A stretch of DNA of 64,000 nucleotides from CANGTU01 sp046336655 (GCA_046336655.1 JBKDGH010000010.1:203679-267678); one strand, 5' to 3'; shown: positions 53,196-63,095, numbered from the stretch's first letter. Program-made: numbers and translations. Notes: generated by a model not told the origin, from the letters alone.

Positions 53196-55808
53196 TTATT
53201 GCACAACCACCTTTCTGCGCCCCGTTTTCCCGTGGGAATCGGTAAAATGAAAGAGGTACCAGCCAGGTTCGAGCCCGCTGATCCACTCCTGCTGCAGGGA
53301 ATTCACGCGGAATGTGTTTACCAGACGGCCGGACGCATCGTACACTGTGATTGCTCCCGAGGCAGGCGACAGCACATTCACTGCGCCCGAAGAAGGATTG
53401 GGAAATACCTGAAACGCGGTGGCGTCTGTTTCAGCCACACTTACTTCCTGCGACACATTGAGGCAATAGTCCTCCACTTCCCCGTACTCAATGGAGCCAC
53501 ATGCCACCGGCAGCGCACCGCCGCCGAAGGTGCCGTAGTATGACATGGACACCCTCACGCGGATATGTCCGGGCGTGACGTCCAGCGGCACAGTGAAGCT
53601 GCCCGATACAGCAGCAGTGGATGAATTGCCCGGGTCAAACAGCACTTCATTGGTGCCGAATTCACCGTCTGAATTCCAGTCGGCCCACACCCGGAAATAT
53701 TCTGAATACGCGAAACCGGAGAATCCCGGTGTGCAGGAGATCGGATAGGTTTCACCGCCGGTTACATTCACTGGCTGATCGGTGAAATCAGCAAAGCCGC
53801 CATCCGATTCAGTGGTGTTGGTGAGATCCGCAATCACCACCTGCTCAATCCACTCGGCGTTTGCTCCGGCAGATACATTGCAATAAGTGAGTATGCTGCA
53901 GTCTTCGCAGCCGCCTGTATGGATGTTGAGAATGAGTACATTCTCATCAGCGCCGTTTTCGCAGTTGGTGGCTATTTCCAGGGCATAGCTGGCGCATGTG
54001 GAAAGTCCGGTGAACGTATATGAAGTGCCCTCCACATCATCCACAATCGTTTCTGAACCATTTCCGGTTAACGTCAGCTGATAGGATTGCGCGCTTACCA
54101 CCGCATTCCATTGCGCGGTCACCGATGTGCCGGAAGAGGCCGTGATTGCACCGGATTGTGGGTTTTCGCAGCAGCCTTGTGAGGTGAATGAATGGGAATT
54201 GCTCCAGTCGCTTTCTCCATTGTCACATACTGTTTGAGCCTGTGCTTCATAAACAGTGCAGGCCAGCAGGCCAGTGAGCACCGCCTCGGATGAGGTGAGC
54301 CCGGAAATGGTTGTCCATTGTGCGGCGCCTTCCTCGCGGTATCGCAAATTGAAAAGCTCTGACCCTGGAATAGCTGTCCAGTCGAGAATCACTTCATCCG
54401 CCGCATTCCCATTTTCCGAGATCAGCCCGAACGGAGCGATGCATACGTCATTGCTGCATTCGGCAAGAAGGAGATCGAGGCTGTTTCTGACATTCAGACG
54501 ACCTCCGGTGACGGTTTCAGTGGTGAGATTACTCACCGCATCAGTGCCGTCGTAGATATAATCCCTGATCATCTGCGCAGCCATTGCCGGATCGGCCTGT
54601 GCAATTGCCGCAAGAGAAGCGCAGGGTGCGCTGTAGAGCAGTGCAATTGCACCTGCCACACATGGGCTTGCAAAGGATGTTCCGGAGGTATTGCCGTAGC
54701 TGGTATTGCCTGCGAGATACACATCCGCGCCAGGCGCCCCAAGGTCAATGGTGGTTTGTCCGTAACCGCTGAACGTGCGCACGTCATTGTTATTTGTGGC
54801 AGTCACGGCGATCATGTATTCACTTGGACACGCAGTTGGCAGGTCGCCCACTACATCAATGTTCACGTTGCTGTTGGATGTGGCCCCGCAGCTGAGAATA
54901 CCGTAGTATCCAAGAGAATCGTACATGGCGCACCACAGCGGGGCGTTGGACGGCTGACCGTTGTTCGTTCCCCAGGAGCTATTGGTGGCTACAACCAGTG
55001 CACCGCGCTCACCACCGGTTTCGTTGTACAGGCGACGCATGACGAGCGGATACGTGTATGCCGCTACCACATTGGCTTCCGATACGTTGCCCAGCTGTAC
55101 CTGCATGATTTTGACATCCCAGTTTACGCCGGCAATGCCTGTGTCATTGTCGCCTTTCGCGCCAATCATCGAGCTGACCTGCGTGCCGTGGTTACCGGTG
55201 CTGATGTTGTCTGTGCCGTTGGTGACATTGTATCCGTCATAATCGTCGACATATCCGTTTTCGTCATCATCAATTCCGTTGTTCGGAATTTCAGCGTCAT
55301 TCACCCAGTGATTGGGGAGGATATCGGGCTGGTCCCATTTTGTGCCGTTGGGCTCTACGACGCAGACTACGATATCATCACCAAATGCAGTTGTGCCACC
55401 CGTCGTGATATCCCAGGCGAGGTCGGCATCAATGTCCTTGTCATTGGCCTGTTGATGATACCACTGATTTCCAAAAAACGGGTCGTTCGGAATGGCACGT
55501 GATTCAATCTTGTGATTGGCCTGGGCAAGAGAAACACCGGGAATGGTCTTGAGTGTGGCAATGACTTCGTCCAGACTGATTTGCGTGTGATTAAATGTGC
55601 CGAGCCATGCGCGCATGGGCTGACTGATGCAGGATTGCACGTTGAAGTCCGGAAGGATACCCGCTGAAGCCTGAAATTCAAGCTGCACTTTTTCCGGCCG
55701 GGCATCCGGCGTGAGTTGGAAAAGCACTTCGCCGGGAATGACTTCGGCTTGCTGCCCTTGGGAATAGAATGTGATGAGAATTGCGGCAATAACGGTAAAA
55801 AACCTCAT
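53196..55808 (-). CDS. Subtilisin-like S8 family protein with GEVED and T9SS type A sorting domains
   Basis: The product has 870 residues from the ATG at 55808 (MRFFTVIAAILITFYSQGQ signal peptide). The S8 domain covers about residues 110-450. His207 (NHGTQVSSM) and Ser378 (NTSGTSFASP) occupy the catalytic positions, but the usual Asp is Glu152 (CVVEPNGTKWDQPD), and the oxyanion Asn site reads SCGAT with Ala309. Two Fn3-like domains (about 455-640), a GEVED domain (about 640-790) and a type A sorting domain (FPNPSSGAVNV onward) follow. It is probably a secreted protease or a protease-derived binding protein. Three short Ca-binding-like acidic runs (DDDENGYVDDYDGYN) support a folded S8 domain. 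Confidence 0.85.
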   Translation of the reverse strand: MRFFTVIAAILITFYSQGQQAEVIPGEVLFQLTPDARPEKVQLEFQASAGILPDFNVQSCISQPMRAWLGTFNHTQISLDEVIATLKTIPGVSLAQANHKIESRAIPNDPFFGNQWYHQQANDKDIDADLAWDITTGGTTAFGDDIVVCVVEPNGTKWDQPDILPNHWVNDAEIPNNGIDDDENGYVDDYDGYNVTNGTDNISTGNHGTQVSSMIGAKGDNDTGIAGVNWDVKIMQVQLGNVSEANVVAAYTYPLVMRRLYNETGGERGALVVATNSSWGTNNGQPSNAPLWCAMYDSLGYYGILSCGATSNSNVNIDVVGDLPTACPSEYMIAVTATNNNDVRTFSGYGQTTIDLGAPGADVYLAGNTSYGNTSGTSFASPCVAGAIALLYSAPCASLAAIAQADPAMAAQMIRDYIYDGTDAVSNLTTETVTGGRLNVRNSLDLLLAECSNDVCIAPFGLISENGNAADEVILDWTAIPGSELFNLRYREEGAAQWTTISGLTSSEAVLTGLLACTVYEAQAQTVCDNGESDWSNSHSFTSQGCCENPQSGAITASSGTSVTAQWNAVVSAQSYQLTLTGNGSETIVDDVEGTSYTFTGLSTCASYALEIATNCENGADENVLILNIHTGGCEDCSILTYCNVSAGANAEWIEQVVIADLTNTTESDGGFADFTDQPVNVTGGETYPISCTPGFSGFAYSEYFRVWADWNSDGEFGTNEVLFDPGNSSTAAVSGSFTVPLDVTPGHIRVRVSMSYYGTFGGGALPVACGSIEYGEVEDYCLNVSQEVSVAETDATAFQVFPNPSSGAVNVLSPASGAITVYDASGRLVNTFRVNSLQQEWISGLEPGWYLFHFTDSHGKTGRRKVVVQ

Positions 55809-55920
55809 GTCCAATGTGTTACGATTTTAGCGGTGCAATATCGGAATAGAATCCCTGAACGGGGATAACTATCCTCCTTGCAATACCGGGAATCGCAGGA
55901 ATACCCTAAACCCGTCAGTA

Positions 55921-55940
55921 CATAACATAGCCATAACATA
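55921..55940 (+). promoter_or_regulatory. Pho-box-like direct repeat upstream of the phosphate porin
   Basis: CATAACATA occurs at 55921-55929 and again at 55932-55940, an 11-base period, about 75-90 bases before the porin start. PhoB boxes in other bacteria have 7-bp repeats with an 11-bp period (related core CATA). The neighbouring genes are all phosphate-related. Binding is inferred. Confidence 0.4.
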
Positions 55941-56013
55941 AGAGTGACGCAGCCCTAACAACATGAGCTGAATAGGCCGGTTACGTTTGCCGCGCCAAAA
56001 ATTTGTTACCACA

Positions 56014-57228
56014 GTGTTACGCCGGCTGACCACCTTCTGCGCGATTCTGATAATCGGACAGCAGCTCCTTGCGCAGAGCGCAACGGACAGCGTGAAAGCG
56101 ACCATTCCAGAGCCCACCCCGTGGTACAAGACCATCTCACTCAGAGGATACACCCAAATCAGATACAACAGGCTATTCGAAACCAATCCTGACCTCGGGT
56201 GTGAGCAGTGCGACCGTTCATGGGGTGATAATGGCGGTTTTTTTCTTCGTCGCGGTCGAATGATATTCAGTGGGGATGTGCATCCCCGGGTAGCCATCTA
56301 TGTTCAGCTGGATTTTGCATCAAACATCGCATCCAATTCGCTTCATGGGGTGCAAATCAGAGATGCCTATTTTGATCTTGCATTGGATGAGAAGCGTGAA
56401 TTCCGGATTAGGGCTGGTCAATCAAAGGTACCATATGGTTATGAAAACATGCAGAGTTCGCAGAATCGTCTGCCACTTGACCGTTCCGATGCATTGAACA
56501 GTACAGTTCCCAACGAACGCGACCTGGGTGCCTTTTTCTATTGGGCGCCAAAGAAGGTAAGAGGGCTCTACCGGGAGCTTATTACACGCCCCGGGAAGGG
56601 TTCCGGAGACTACGGGGTATTCGCCATTGGTATTTACAACGGACAGTCTGCCAATCGCCCGGAGCTTAATAATGACGTGCATATTGTTTCCCGTCTCAGC
56701 TATCCTTTTCAATTCGGTAAACAGGTCCTTGAGCCCGGAATTCAGGCCCACAAGGGCACGTTTACGCTGCCCACGGAAAATGTATCTTCCGAAGTAGGAA
56801 TAAGAGAGGACCGCACGTTCCAGGATGATCGCATTGCCGCTACCCTTGTGCTTCAACCAAGGCCTTTTGGTGTGCTCGCAGAATACAACATCGGCCGCGG
56901 ACCGGAGTATGATCCGGCCACAGACTCCATCTATGTGCAAAGCCTTACAGGGGGGTTCGTCACGCTGAGCTACCTCCAGAAATGGGGAAAGCAGAACATT
57001 ATTCCTTTCATGCGTGCTCAATACTACGACGGGGGTAAAAAAGCGGAGCGTGACGCGAGATCCTACAAAGTGAACGAGTACGAGTTTGGCGTGGAGTGGC
57101 AGTTCAATGCAGCGGTCGAACTGACTGCCATGTACACCCATTCAATCCGCAGATACGAAGATTACAGAACGGAGGGAAATGTGCAGCAAGGAAGTCTTTT
57201 GCGATTGCAGCTTCAAGTGAACTACTGA
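56014..57228 (+). CDS. Phosphate-selective porin O/P family protein
   Basis: The 404-residue outer-membrane protein begins MLRRLTTFCAILIIGQQLLAQ from the GTG at 56014; a TTG at 55987 would add nine residues. It has the OprO/OprP layout: a Sec signal, then alternating strands with motifs such as LRGYTQIRYN, FFLRRGRMIFSGDVHPR and FRIRAGQSKVPYGYENMQSS. Family members form trimeric anion channels induced in phosphate limitation. It precedes the DUF47 and PiT genes with the same orientation, indicating a phosphate uptake group. Confidence 0.85.
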   Translation: MLRRLTTFCAILIIGQQLLAQSATDSVKATIPEPTPWYKTISLRGYTQIRYNRLFETNPDLGCEQCDRSWGDNGGFFLRRGRMIFSGDVHPRVAIYVQLDFASNIASNSLHGVQIRDAYFDLALDEKREFRIRAGQSKVPYGYENMQSSQNRLPLDRSDALNSTVPNERDLGAFFYWAPKKVRGLYRELITRPGKGSGDYGVFAIGIYNGQSANRPELNNDVHIVSRLSYPFQFGKQVLEPGIQAHKGTFTLPTENVSSEVGIREDRTFQDDRIAATLVLQPRPFGVLAEYNIGRGPEYDPATDSIYVQSLTGGFVTLSYLQKWGKQNIIPFMRAQYYDGGKKAERDARSYKVNEYEFGVEWQFNAAVELTAMYTHSIRRYEDYRTEGNVQQGSLLRLQLQVNY

Positions 57229-57347
57229 CCGTAATTTGCCCAATGTAACCTCTGAGTTAAGAATCCACAGGCCGCGATAAAGCGACACATACGAACCCTA
57301 AAATTGCCGAAAAATTGAGCTCCCGCAAATCCAAGACCCCTCGCCGG

Positions 57348-57995
57348 ATGAAAATCAGTTCATTGTTTTCGCTCTTCACTCCGAAGGGCTCCGTGTTCTT
57401 TAAGTTGTTTGCTGATGATGCGGCCAACCTTACAGTAATGTCGCGTACCCTTACCCAGCTGGTGCATGAATCGGACCCGAACAAGCGCGAAGAACACATC
57501 CGCAGAATTGCGGAACTCGAACACCGCGGTGACGAAATCACTCACCAGATTTTCATCGAGCTGGGCACCACGTTCATTACTCCGTTCGATCGTGAAGACA
57601 TCCACACGCTGGCCACGTCACTCGATGATATTGCAGACTATATCCACGGCACCGGCACGCGCATTCAGCTCTATGGTATGAAGGAATTCACCAGCAGCAT
57701 GAAGAAGATGGCAGACATCATCGAGCAGCTTACGCATGAGATTCAGGCTGCGGTGACGTCACTCGAAAATCTGCGCAATCCTGAAGTATGCCGTGAGGCA
57801 GTGGTGCGGATTAATTCTCTGGAAAATCACGCCGACGACGTATTTGACGAAGCCATTGCGCGCTTGTTTGCGGAAGAAACCGATGCCATCGAACTCATCA
57901 AGGAAAAGGAAGTGCTTTCCAATATGGAAACAGCTACCGACAAGTGCGAAGACGTGGCGAATGTGATCGAAACCATCCTCGTCAAAAACTCCTAA
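57348..57995 (+). CDS. DUF47 / PhoU-like phosphate transport regulator
   Basis: The 215-residue helical protein starts MKISSLFSLFTPKGSVFF at the ATG at 57348 (a TTG at 57315 would extend it by 11 residues). The E-x-x-G-D motif in HRGDEITHQIF and the DIADYIHGTG block are typical of DUF47/PhoU-like proteins. These cytoplasmic proteins are encoded next to PiT transporters and regulate them. The PiT gene follows after nine bases. Confidence 0.9.
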   Translation: MKISSLFSLFTPKGSVFFKLFADDAANLTVMSRTLTQLVHESDPNKREEHIRRIAELEHRGDEITHQIFIELGTTFITPFDREDIHTLATSLDDIADYIHGTGTRIQLYGMKEFTSSMKKMADIIEQLTHEIQAAVTSLENLRNPEVCREAVVRINSLENHADDVFDEAIARLFAEETDAIELIKEKEVLSNMETATDKCEDVANVIETILVKNS

Positions 57996-58004
57996 TCTAT
58001 CGCA

Positions 58005-59204
58005 ATGGTTACTTTGCTTATTGTCGTCATTGCGCTGGCGCTGATCTTTGACTTCATCAATGGATTCCACGATGCGGCGAATTCCATCGCTACCATCGTT
58101 TCCACGAAAGTCCTCACCCCTTTTCAGGCAGTGCTCTGGGCGGCGATATTCAACTTCGCGGCATTCTTTATTTTCAAGGATCACGGTGTCGCCAATACCA
58201 TTGCCAAAACCGTAGTTCAGGATTTCATCACGCTTCCGGTCATTCTCTCCGGATTGGTAGCGGCCATCATCTGGAACCTCGTGACCTGGTGGTTTGGTAT
58301 TCCATCCTCCTCCTCACACACCCTTATAGGTGGCTTTGCAGGCGCAGCCATCGGCGCTTCAGGGTTTGAAGCGATCAATGCCGAGCCGGTCCTCAAGACG
58401 GTGAGCTTCATCTTCCTGGCGCCGCTGGTGGGTATGATTATGGCGTTCATTATTTCGCTGTGGTTTCTTCACTCATTTCGCAAAGGCCCCGTTCCGAAGA
58501 TTATTTCGTCTGTGGTGATTCTGGCGGGCTTTCTCATGCTGGCGGCCAATCTGGAAACTAATCCTGAGAAGCTCACCTCACATTTTGAGTCCCACTTTAT
58601 GAAGGTCATTTTCTACTCCAAAAACTTCAAATGGATTCTGCTCACCTTCGTGGTACTGGTGATGGCGATATTCACATTATATCTTTCTTCGCTGAACACA
58701 AGCAAGGCCAATAAGTGGTTCAAGCGCCTGCAACTTGTGTCGTCCGCTGCATTCAGCATTGGTCACGGTGGTAACGATGCGCAAAAGGTGATGGGTATTA
58801 TCACGGCGGCATTGATTGCGAGTGGCAGCATCACTGATTTCGAGCAGATGCCCGTGTGGGTTCCTCTTGCGTGTTATGCGGCGATCGCTGCAGGCACGAT
58901 GAGTGGCGGATGGAAAATCGTGAAGACGATGGGAACCAAGATTACCAAGGTGACTCCGTTCGAAGGTGTGGCTGCTGAAACTGCTGGTGCGGTGACGCTC
59001 TTTCTCACCGAGGCACTCAAGATTCCGGTAAGTACTACGCACACCATTACCGGGTCCATCATTGGCGTCGGGGCGACGAAGCGTCTTTCTGCAGTGCGGT
59101 GGGGCGTAACGGTAAACCTGCTCTGGGCATGGATTCTTACCATTCCGGTGAGCGCGGTGATGGGCGCATTGTTTCTGAAGCTGGCCGTGCTTTTCGGGCT
59201 GTAA
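58005..59204 (+). CDS. PiT family inorganic phosphate transporter
   Basis: This 399-residue protein has ten or so membrane helices and both PiT signatures: DFINGFHDAANSIAT near residue 19 and SIGHGGNDAQKVMGII near 247. Repeated GIPSSSSHTLIGGF and PVSTTHTITGSIIG blocks confirm the inverted two-fold repeat. It imports phosphate, probably coupled to a cation. It is the last gene of the porin-DUF47-PiT group and converges on murF-alr with two bases between the stops. Confidence 0.95.
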   Translation: MVTLLIVVIALALIFDFINGFHDAANSIATIVSTKVLTPFQAVLWAAIFNFAAFFIFKDHGVANTIAKTVVQDFITLPVILSGLVAAIIWNLVTWWFGIPSSSSHTLIGGFAGAAIGASGFEAINAEPVLKTVSFIFLAPLVGMIMAFIISLWFLHSFRKGPVPKIISSVVILAGFLMLAANLETNPEKLTSHFESHFMKVIFYSKNFKWILLTFVVLVMAIFTLYLSSLNTSKANKWFKRLQLVSSAAFSIGHGGNDAQKVMGIITAALIASGSITDFEQMPVWVPLACYAAIAAGTMSGGWKIVKTMGTKITKVTPFEGVAAETAGAVTLFLTEALKIPVSTTHTITGSIIGVGATKRLSAVRWGVTVNLLWAWILTIPVSAVMGALFLKLAVLFGL

Positions 59205-59206
59205 TT

Positions 59207-61663
59207 CTACTCGCGGATATAGACCCGCCGTATGCGCTGACCCATTGTGGTGAGTATTTCATACGGGATGGTATTGTTCCAGGCAGAGAATTCCTCCAGC
59301 GTGATATCTCTTCCAAAGATCTCTGCCTGATCCCCTTCTTCACAGGCTATTCCCCGCAGGTCAATCATGGTCATATCCATACACACCTTTCCAATAACCG
59401 GTGCGTGTTTACCGTTGATGCTCACCTTGCCCTCCCCATTGCTCAGCGACCTGCGCAATCCATCCGCATAGCCAATCGGAATCACGCCGATGGTCATATC
59501 CTCCGGGGCAACAAAGGCCCTTGAGTAACCTACGCTCTCGCCTTTGCGGATCGTGCGTTTCTGGGAAATACTGGTGACAAGCCGGATGACCGGTTTGAGT
59601 TCGGCAGAAAGACTACCGGATGATGAAACTCCATACAATCCTATACCCAGGCGCACCATGTCCATGTGGTATTCTCCAAACCGCTCGATACCTCCGGTAT
59701 TGAGCACATGGCGCATAATTGGCTCAGTCCGTCGCGCTGCAAAACGTCCCGCGACTTCCTCAAAACGGCCTATCTGCAACCGGGTAAATTCATCGAATGA
59801 AGTGTTTTCCGCAGCGGCAAGGTGGGTGAACAGCGATGCAATTTTCACGAGTGGCAGCTTGTCAAGTGCATCGAGCAGCACTTCGGTTTCTTCCGGGTCA
59901 AAACCCAGACGGTGCATTCCTGTATCTATTTTAATGTGCACCGGACGGGGCTCGCTGACTCCGGATAATTCAAGCGCCCGCTGCCATTCGCGCAGTATCC
60001 GGAAGCTGAAAATTTCCGGTTCCAGACGGTGTTGAATCATCGCAGATAATCCCTGCTTGCCTGGATTCATGACCATGATGGGCAGCGAAATTCCTGCCTG
60101 CCGCAAGGCGATGCCCTCATCGGCATAGGCTACCGCGAGATAATCCACCTTGTTGAATTCGAGCAGCGCACTGGTCTCCTTAGCGCCACTGCCATAACCA
60201 AAAGCCTTGACCATAACCATCACTTTCGTGCCGGGCCTGAGCTTCGAACGAAAGGCATTCAGGTTATGGGATAAGCTCTCCAGATTGATTTCGACAAACG
60301 AGTCGTGTGTTTTTTCTTCAAGCACCTGAACCACCCGCTCCATGCGGAATTCCCGCGCTCCTTTTACGAGTATGGCTGCTCTTTCAGGGGGATCTGATTG
60401 AAAATGAGCAATGAGTGATTCCGCATTCCGAAAATAATGTGCGGGAATGTGCAACCGGGCGCGTGCATCCGCTATTTGTGGTCCGACTGCATACATCTTG
60501 CTCACGCCTGCAGCTTGCAGCATTTCATTGACACGGGAATACAATACTTCTGGTGGGAGTCCTGTCTGAGGAATATCCGTTAGCACTACGGACAGGGAAC
60601 GTTTCTGAGCCTGATACGCCAGCACGTCAAGTGCAATACGCAGTGAGTCAATGTCAGCGCTCCAACTGTCATTGACCACAATGCAATCGTGAATGCCGGT
60701 CACGATCTCGGTCCGCATGGCAAGTCGCTCTGCCCGCTGCCCGCGCTCCGAAATGGCCTCCGGGGAATAACCCATGGCATAGAGCACTGCAGAAGCACAC
60801 AGCGCATTCTCAATGGAAGCGCGATCCGTAAACGGCAATACCAATGTCCATGGATGAGACGCAGCTTCAAGTTCGATGTGAGTTTCCGATGCACGCTGTT
60901 GCTCGCGTACAATCCGCAATGTGGCGCTGGCATTTCTACCCCACGAGACAATGCGTTTTATTGCGCTCCATTCCGGAATGAGTAGCTCCACTTCTGCCAG
61001 ATCAGACGGGCAAATGATGACCTCCGCATGGGTGAAGAGCTTCGACTTTTCTGAAGCGATGTGTTCACGGGATTCAAAGTACTCCTGATGCGCAGAGCCG
61101 ATGGTGGTGAGCACACCAATGGTTGGTTGTATCATCCCGGCTAACGAATGCATTTCTCCGGGTTGTGAAATGCCTGCTTCGAAAATACCCAGTGTGTGAA
61201 TCGTGTCGAGTGAGAGCAGCGAAAGCGGCACGCCGACCTGTGAGTTGTAACTCCGCGGACTGCGGGCAATTACAAAATCATCGGCAAGCATCACATTCAG
61301 CCATTCCTTCACAATGGTCTTCCCGTTGCTTCCTGTAATTCCGATGACGGGAATATTGAATCGCCTGCGATGTGCCGCTGCCAGCAGTTGAAGTGCTTTC
61401 AGGGTATCAAAAACCACGATGCCACTGCCGCCTAATGGCAAGCGATTGCGGTCGTTGACCAGAAACAGTCGCACGCCGCTGTCGTACACCTGCGGAATGA
61501 AGCGGTGCCCGTCATGCCGCTCGCCCGTGAGTGCCACAAATAATGCACCGGCAGGCTGCACGAGTTGCCGTGAGTCAGTGATTATGTGATATACGGTAGC
61601 GCCCTGATCATTCACCAATTCACCACCCGTGATGGCCGCGATTTCGCTCAGTGAATAGTTCAT
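59207..61663 (-). CDS. Bifunctional MurF ligase / alanine racemase fusion
   Basis: The 818-residue fusion has an N-terminal MurF part (P-loop GITGSNGKT at residues 108-116) and a C-terminal PLP-dependent alanine racemase part from about residue 445 (Lys in VMVKAFGYGSG near 478, GYADGLRRSL near 740). It makes D-alanine and attaches D-Ala-D-Ala to UDP-MurNAc-tripeptide, joining two steps of cell wall synthesis. The fusion is typical of Bacteroidota. Its start overlaps the stop of thymidine kinase by four bases. Confidence 0.94.
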   Translation of the reverse strand: MNYSLSEIAAITGGELVNDQGATVYHIITDSRQLVQPAGALFVALTGERHDGHRFIPQVYDSGVRLFLVNDRNRLPLGGSGIVVFDTLKALQLLAAAHRRRFNIPVIGITGSNGKTIVKEWLNVMLADDFVIARSPRSYNSQVGVPLSLLSLDTIHTLGIFEAGISQPGEMHSLAGMIQPTIGVLTTIGSAHQEYFESREHIASEKSKLFTHAEVIICPSDLAEVELLIPEWSAIKRIVSWGRNASATLRIVREQQRASETHIELEAASHPWTLVLPFTDRASIENALCASAVLYAMGYSPEAISERGQRAERLAMRTEIVTGIHDCIVVNDSWSADIDSLRIALDVLAYQAQKRSLSVVLTDIPQTGLPPEVLYSRVNEMLQAAGVSKMYAVGPQIADARARLHIPAHYFRNAESLIAHFQSDPPERAAILVKGAREFRMERVVQVLEEKTHDSFVEINLESLSHNLNAFRSKLRPGTKVMVMVKAFGYGSGAKETSALLEFNKVDYLAVAYADEGIALRQAGISLPIMVMNPGKQGLSAMIQHRLEPEIFSFRILREWQRALELSGVSEPRPVHIKIDTGMHRLGFDPEETEVLLDALDKLPLVKIASLFTHLAAAENTSFDEFTRLQIGRFEEVAGRFAARRTEPIMRHVLNTGGIERFGEYHMDMVRLGIGLYGVSSSGSLSAELKPVIRLVTSISQKRTIRKGESVGYSRAFVAPEDMTIGVIPIGYADGLRRSLSNGEGKVSINGKHAPVIGKVCMDMTMIDLRGIACEEGDQAEIFGRDITLEEFSAWNNTIPYEILTTMGQRIRRVYIRE

Positions 61664-62277
61664 TGTCCCTGATCAGTTGATTCGGATGCCGCCTTTTTGC
61701 GCGCCTCCATGGCGCGATAAAACGCTTCACGGGACAGTGGCACGTAGCTTTCTTTTTCCCCAAGTTGGACGAGGGAATCTCCGGCGGTATGTCGGAAGGA
61801 ATATTGCGCCAGATGACCGGTTTCCACGCAGATGGCGTGCACTTTCGTCACAAATTCAGCAATTGCAAGGAGATGCGGCATTGGCCCGAAAGGCCTGCCC
61901 TGATAGTCCATGTCAAGACCTGCCACTATGACCCTGATGCCCATGTTGGCGAGTTGATTGCACACTTCGGGCAGTCCGTCATCAAAAAACTGGGCCTCGT
62001 CAATGCCTACTACCTCCACATCACTGGCGAGAAGCAGAAGCTGGGAAGAATGGCTCACCGGCGTGGAGCGAATGCTTGTTTCGTCGTGGCTTACGACCTC
62101 CTGCTCGCTGTAGCGTATGTCTACGCCCGGCTTGAATATTTCGACTTTCTGTTTGGCAAACTCCGCGCGACGAAGCCGTCGGATCAGTTCCTCCGTTTTA
62201 CCGGAAAACATCGAGCCGCAGATCACTTCGATCCAGCCCATCCGGCGCCCGCGATTGATGGTGTTTTCGAGAAACAT
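61660..62277 (-). CDS. tdk: Thymidine kinase
   Basis: The 205-residue enzyme starts MFLENTINRGRRMGWIEVIC, the usual N-terminus of Bacteroidota thymidine kinases, followed by the P-loop GSMFSGKTEE and the later GIDEAQFFDD block. It phosphorylates thymidine in the salvage pathway. The zinc-ribbon cysteines found in many type II kinases are absent (CVETGHLAQYSFRH, then YVPLSREAFY), as in other members of this phylum. A TACCTTTG element lies 10 bases upstream of the start codon (62294-62287), an unusually short leader. Confidence 0.93.
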   Translation of the reverse strand: MFLENTINRGRRMGWIEVICGSMFSGKTEELIRRLRRAEFAKQKVEIFKPGVDIRYSEQEVVSHDETSIRSTPVSHSSQLLLLASDVEVVGIDEAQFFDDGLPEVCNQLANMGIRVIVAGLDMDYQGRPFGPMPHLLAIAEFVTKVHAICVETGHLAQYSFRHTAGDSLVQLGEKESYVPLSREAFYRAMEARKKAASESTDQGQ

Positions 62278-62343
62278 CTTGCGTCCCAAAGGTAAGCACC
62301 CGTTCAGTTGCATTGGAGTATCCATCCGGTGCATCCGAATGCG

Positions 62344-62351
62344 TAGGTTTG
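62344..62351 (+). promoter_or_regulatory. -7 promoter element of the yebC gene
   Basis: TAGGTTTG matches TAnnTTTG exactly and lies 24 bases before the ATG. The nearest TTG is 28 bases further up, so the -33 element is unclear. Confidence 0.4.
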
Positions 62352-62375
62352 CAGTCGCACTGATTAATCAGCTCT

Positions 62376-63086
62376 ATGGGACGGATTTTTGAAAAGCGAA
62401 AGCACAAAATGTTTGCCCGCTATGACCGCATGGCGAAGGCATTTACACGCATCGGAAAGGAAATAGCCATGGCGGTGAAGGCCGGTGGGCCTGACCCGGC
62501 ATACAATCCGCGCCTTCGTCAGGCTGTAGCCAACGCCAAGGGAGTGAACATGCCCAAGGACCGCGTGGAAGCCGCCATCAAGCGTGCCGTAAGCAAGGAT
62601 TCCAGCAATTTTGAGGAGGTAGTGTACGAAGGCTACGGGCCTTATGGAGTGCCGATTCTGGTCGAAACGGCTACCGATAACCCCACCCGCACAGTAGCCA
62701 ATATCCGCATGTACTTCAACCGCGCCGGTGGTGCAATGGGCAACTCAGGTTCCCTCAGCTTCATTTTTGAACGCAAGGGCGTTTTTCGCATAGCAACGGA
62801 GCAGATTGCCGATCCTGAAAGCCTCGAGCTGGAATTGATTGACGCAGGTCTGGAAAGCATGGAGCGCGAAGAGAATGAAATTGTGCTCTACTCAGCGTTT
62901 GCCAACTTCGGCAGCATGCAGAAGGCCCTCGAAGACCGAGGAATCAACTGCACGAAAGCCGGACTCGAGCGCATCCCTAATACCTACGCAGAGCTGTCTG
63001 AAGAGCAAATGGATGAGATTCTTGAGCTCGTGGAAAAGATTGAAGAGGATGATGATGTGCAGGCGGTCTACCACAATCTGAAATAG
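62376..63086 (+). CDS. YebC/PmpR family DNA-binding protein
   Basis: The 236-residue product starts MGRIFEKRKHKMFARYDRMA, has the conserved AVANAKGVNMPKDRVEAAIKRA block and the GYGPYGVPILVE and MGNSGSLSFIFERKGVF motifs of the family. YebC-type proteins are regulators, and some relieve ribosome stalling at proline runs. It is divergent from thymidine kinase and is followed by a lipoprotein gene after nine bases. Confidence 0.94.
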   Translation: MGRIFEKRKHKMFARYDRMAKAFTRIGKEIAMAVKAGGPDPAYNPRLRQAVANAKGVNMPKDRVEAAIKRAVSKDSSNFEEVVYEGYGPYGVPILVETATDNPTRTVANIRMYFNRAGGAMGNSGSLSFIFERKGVFRIATEQIADPESLELELIDAGLESMEREENEIVLYSAFANFGSMQKALEDRGINCTKAGLERIPNTYAELSEEQMDEILELVEKIEEDDDVQAVYHNLK

Positions 63087-63095
63087 TCGATTTTT

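Noticed and set aside
54756..55502. A 248-codon plus-strand open frame
   Set aside because: It is antisense to the S8 protease gene; composition fits a shadow frame.
61660..62277. Loss of zinc-binding cysteines in thymidine kinase as a novelty
   Set aside because: The C-terminal sequence without these cysteines matches what I recall of thymidine kinases in this phylum, so it is a lineage trait rather than a defect.
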